Shown here piece by piece: positions 4,803 through 6,820 of a stretch of DNA of 6,820 bases. Under the pieces are notes generated by a model, which was not told where the DNA came from, did not search any database, and saw only the letters and a list, made by a program, of their open reading frames with translations. Location: positions 1 through 6,820 of the forward strand of contig JAFUKK010000064.1 in NCBI GenBank assembly GCA_017473665.1. The letters run 5' to 3'. The DNA comes from Lachnospiraceae bacterium (GTDB lineage: Bacteria > Bacillota > Clostridia > Lachnospirales > Lachnospiraceae). The first letter of the stretch is position 1; every line of letters starts with the position of its first letter. The translations under genes were made by a program, and so were the position numbers.

Positions 4803-6500
4803 TTAGAAACGGCGGAATCTGTCATAACGCTGTTTTGCAATCTCTTCTCCACCGGTTCCGTCATAGCTTTCCAAGAATTTCTTGATGTTTTCCTTTAAGT
4901 AACCGCCGATGGCACCTGCAGTAGTCTCATCTGCTCCGCCAAATTCCGGCACAATCTGTTCAATGATACCCAATCGTTTCAAATCCTGGGCAGTAATACC
5001 CATGATTTCACTGGCTTCCTGGGCTCTCGCAGAATCCTTCCAAAGAATGGATGCAAAGCCTTCCGGAGACAGAATGGAATAGGTGGCATTTTCCAGCATC
5101 CATACTTCGTTACCTACTGCTGTGGCCAATGCGCCGCCGCTTCCTCCTTCACCGATGAGAATGCACAGCACAGGTACCTTCAGGGCAGACATTTCCATCA
5201 GGTTGCGGGCAATACTTTCCCCCATACCACGCTCCTCAGCTTCCATACCGCAGAAAGCACCGGGAGTATTGACAAAGCATACAATGGGTCTGTGGAATTT
5301 CTCCGCCTGTTTCATAACGCGCAGGGCTTTACGATAGCCTTCCGGCATGGGCATACCATAGTTACGCTCCTTACACTCCTTCATGGTCTTACCCTTGTGC
5401 TCAGCTACCACCGTCACAGGCTTACCATCCAGGAAACCGATACCGCTGACAATCGCCGGGTCATCCCGGAATCCTCTGTCCCCATGGGCCTCCACAAAAT
5501 AATCAAAAATATGGTCCATATAATCCACTGCTGAGGGACGCTCTACCTTACGGACTGCCTTTACCTTTTCCCATGCATTTTTATCCGGTGTCTTCCAGCT
5601 CTTTTCCTTCAAAATCTCAGAAAGAACAAAATGGTACTCCTCATTGGTTACAAAATTACCATATTCCCCATCCTTACACTGATGTGCCTTTACCAGAAAG
5701 TAAATTGTTTTCTTCAGATTCTCACGCTTTACAATGCCATCCACAAATCCATGTTCCAACAAAAACTCTGCAGTCTGGAAGCCCTTGGGCAATTCCTGAC
5801 CGATGGTCTGGCGGATGACTCTGGGACCAGCAAAACCGATTAAAGCACCGGGCTCTGCCATGATCACATCACCCAGCATTGCAAAACTGGCTGTTACACC
5901 GCCCGTGGTGGGATCTGTGAGAACAGTACAGTACAATAATCCTGCTTCTCCCATTTTCTGAATAGCTGCAGAGGTCTTTGCCATTTGCATTAAAGATACA
6001 ATACCCTCCTGCATTCTTGCGCCGCCGGAACAGCAAAAAAGGAATACAGGCAATCTCTCTTCAATGGCTCTTTCAATGGTAGCGGTGATTTTCTCACCCA
6101 CGGTATGACCCATACTGGCCATCATGAAACGGGAATCACAAACTCCCAGTACAATGTCCTCACCGAACACTTTGCAACGACCTACGGTCACTGCCTCGTC
6201 CAGCCCGGTCTTCTCTCTGGCTTCCTTGATCTTGTCTTCGTAGCCCTCATAATTTAAAGGGTTCCCGATTTCAGACTCTGCAAACCAAGGTTCAAAGGTA
6301 TGAGGGTCTGCCACCATTTTGATGCGGTTGGGCACCTTCACCCGGAAGTAACCGCCACACTCATAGCATACATATTTTCTCTTTACTACTCTTGCCTTAT
6401 CCAGCATTTTGCCGCACTTGGGGCATTTTACCTGAGGAATCTCCTGGGGCGCAACAACCACCTCAGAAGTCTTCTCTTTCTTACTCTTAAAAAGCTGCAT
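4803..6500 (-). CDS. accDA: Acetyl-CoA carboxylase carboxyltransferase, fused beta (AccD) and alpha (AccA) subunits
   Basis: One 565-residue protein carries both halves of the carboxyltransferase that moves the carboxyl group from biotin on AccB to acetyl-CoA, making malonyl-CoA. The AccD half (about 1-275) has the zinc ribbon Cys26-x2-Cys29 and Cys45-x2-Cys48, SGGARMQEG (158-166), [13 protein letters not shown] (200-212) and [11 protein letters not shown] (222-232). The AccA half (about 308-565) has HGDRGFRDD (339-347), KGKTMKE (369-375), the [13 protein letters not shown] stretch (382-394), NTPGA (411-415) and [10 protein letters not shown] (450-459), and ends like separate AccA proteins. 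It lacks most of the N-terminal helical extension of E. coli AccA. No stop or frameshift separates the halves, so this is a true fusion. The start at 6500 has GGAG 10 nt upstream, just after the fabZ stop. AccB and AccC are presumably outside the window. Confidence 0.96.
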   Translation of the reverse strand: MQLFKSKKEKTSEVVVAPQEIPQVKCPKCGKMLDKARVVKRKYVCYECGGYFRVKVPNRIKMVADPHTFEPWFAESEIGNPLNYEGYEDKIKEAREKTGLDEAVTVGRCKVFGEDIVLGVCDSRFMMASMGHTVGEKITATIERAIEERLPVFLFCCSGGARMQEGIVSLMQMAKTSAAIQKMGEAGLLYCTVLTDPTTGGVTASFAMLGDVIMAEPGALIGFAGPRVIRQTIGQELPKGFQTAEFLLEHGFVDGIVKRENLKKTIYFLVKAHQCKDGEYGNFVTNEEYHFVLSEILKEKSWKTPDKNAWEKVKAVRKVERPSAVDYMDHIFDYFVEAHGDRGFRDDPAIVSGIGFLDGKPVTVVAEHKGKTMKECKERNYGMPMPEGYRKALRVMKQAEKFHRPIVCFVNTPGAFCGMEAEERGMGESIARNLMEMSALKVPVLCILIGEGGSGGALATAVGNEVWMLENATYSILSPEGFASILWKDSARAQEASEIMGITAQDLKRLGIIEQIVPEFGGADETTAGAIGGYLKENIKKFLESYDGTGGEEIAKQRYDRFRRF

Positions 6501-6514
6501 TTTAAAACATCTCC

Positions 6515-6820
6515 TTAACCAATTGCAAAGGTCAGCTCGGCCTCTGCTGCCTTTTTACCGTTAACGGTAGCTACTGCCTTACCTACGCCTACGGGACCTT
6601 TTACCTTTACAATAGTAGTCTCCAGCATCAATACATCTCCGGGCAATACCTTCTCCCGGAATCTGGCATTGTTGATGCCTGCAAAATAGGCAGTCTTACC
6701 CTTCCATTCGGGCTGGGACAGCATAGCTACTGCACCCACCTGGGCCAATGCCTCAATAATCAGCACGCCGGGCATTACCGGATTGCCGGGAAAGTGTCCT
6801 ACAAAATAGGGCTCATTGGC
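6515..6820 (-). CDS. fabZ: 3-hydroxyacyl-ACP dehydratase FabZ, N-terminus outside the window
   Basis: A hot-dog-fold enzyme that removes water from 3-hydroxyacyl-ACP to give trans-2-enoyl-ACP, the substrate of the FabK-like protein. The visible 101 residues run from the right edge to TAA 6515-6517; roughly 40 N-terminal residues are missing. The catalytic His is residue 9 of the visible part, in the motif [11 protein letters not shown]. The catalytic Glu is residue 23, in VLIIEALAQ. The rest matches the family to its usual C-terminus. The frame is open to the window edge, so ATG 6775, in the middle of the active-site motif, is not the start. The stop codon lies 14 nt before accDA, and the accDA ribosome binding site begins right after it, so the two are in one transcript. 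Confidence 0.95.
   Translation of the reverse strand, partial: ANEPYFVGHFPGNPVMPGVLIIEALAQVGAVAMLSQPEWKGKTAYFAGINNARFREKVLPGDVLMLETTIVKVKGPVGVGKAVATVNGKKAAEAELTFAIG

Noticed and set aside
4327..4806. Long plus-strand open frames opposite fabK, fabH and accDA
   Set aside because: These are antisense shadows of genes with full family motifs, with no start signals or recognisable domains of their own.
6515..6775. ATG 6775 as the start of fabZ
   Set aside because: It lies inside the active-site motif; the catalytic GHFPG is encoded before it and the frame is open to the window edge.

Overview
The window looks like a low-to-moderate GC member of the Clostridia, most likely the Lachnospiraceae. 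The reasons are a type II fatty acid synthesis cluster with a fused AccD-AccA carboxyltransferase, a long FabK-like flavoprotein, FabH, and a FabT-type MarR regulator, plus strong AGGAG-type ribosome binding sites. The family assignment rests on gene content and remembered sequence character, not on a search. Every gene I can support is on the minus strand, so transcription runs from high to low coordinates.

Right part (6820 to 2061): the distal end of a fatty acid operon, in transcription order fabZ (5' end outside the window), accDA, fabK-like, fabH, fabT. The first four are tightly packed: 14 nt, 6 nt and a 4-nt ATGA overlap between successive genes. AccDA transfers the carboxyl group that makes malonyl-CoA, FabH starts chains by condensing an acyl-CoA with malonyl-ACP, FabZ dehydrates the 3-hydroxyacyl-ACP, and the FabK-like flavoprotein probably reduces the enoyl-ACP. 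fabT is separated by 147 nt holding a likely promoter of its own and an imperfect palindrome over the start site. A clear intrinsic terminator (2061-2094) closes the operon.

Middle part (2060 to 1537): about 520 nt with no convincing gene. It holds a good promoter candidate (1962-1990) pointing at fluC, a Cys-rich open frame that is probably not a gene, paired degenerate repeats, and an unusual set of GCATCTA/TAGATGC words. One central strand of these can pair either with an upstream or a downstream partner, and it lies over the start of a nine-codon ORF with an excellent ribosome binding site. This may be an RNA-based leader for fluC, or a dispersed intergenic repeat that happens to lie here. 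No fluoride riboswitch was recognised.

Left part (1536 to 1): fluC (fluoride channel), then a D-2-hydroxyacid dehydrogenase 12 nt downstream, then the start of a GNAT acetyltransferase running off the window. The dehydrogenase is the oddest gene. Its natural N-terminus (30 codons from ATG 1155) and its body are in different frames, broken at a run of ten T in the coding strand. The break reads TTT TGA C, so losing one T or slipping +1 would rebuild a normal 320-residue enzyme. Error, pseudogene, slippage and recoding are all possible.
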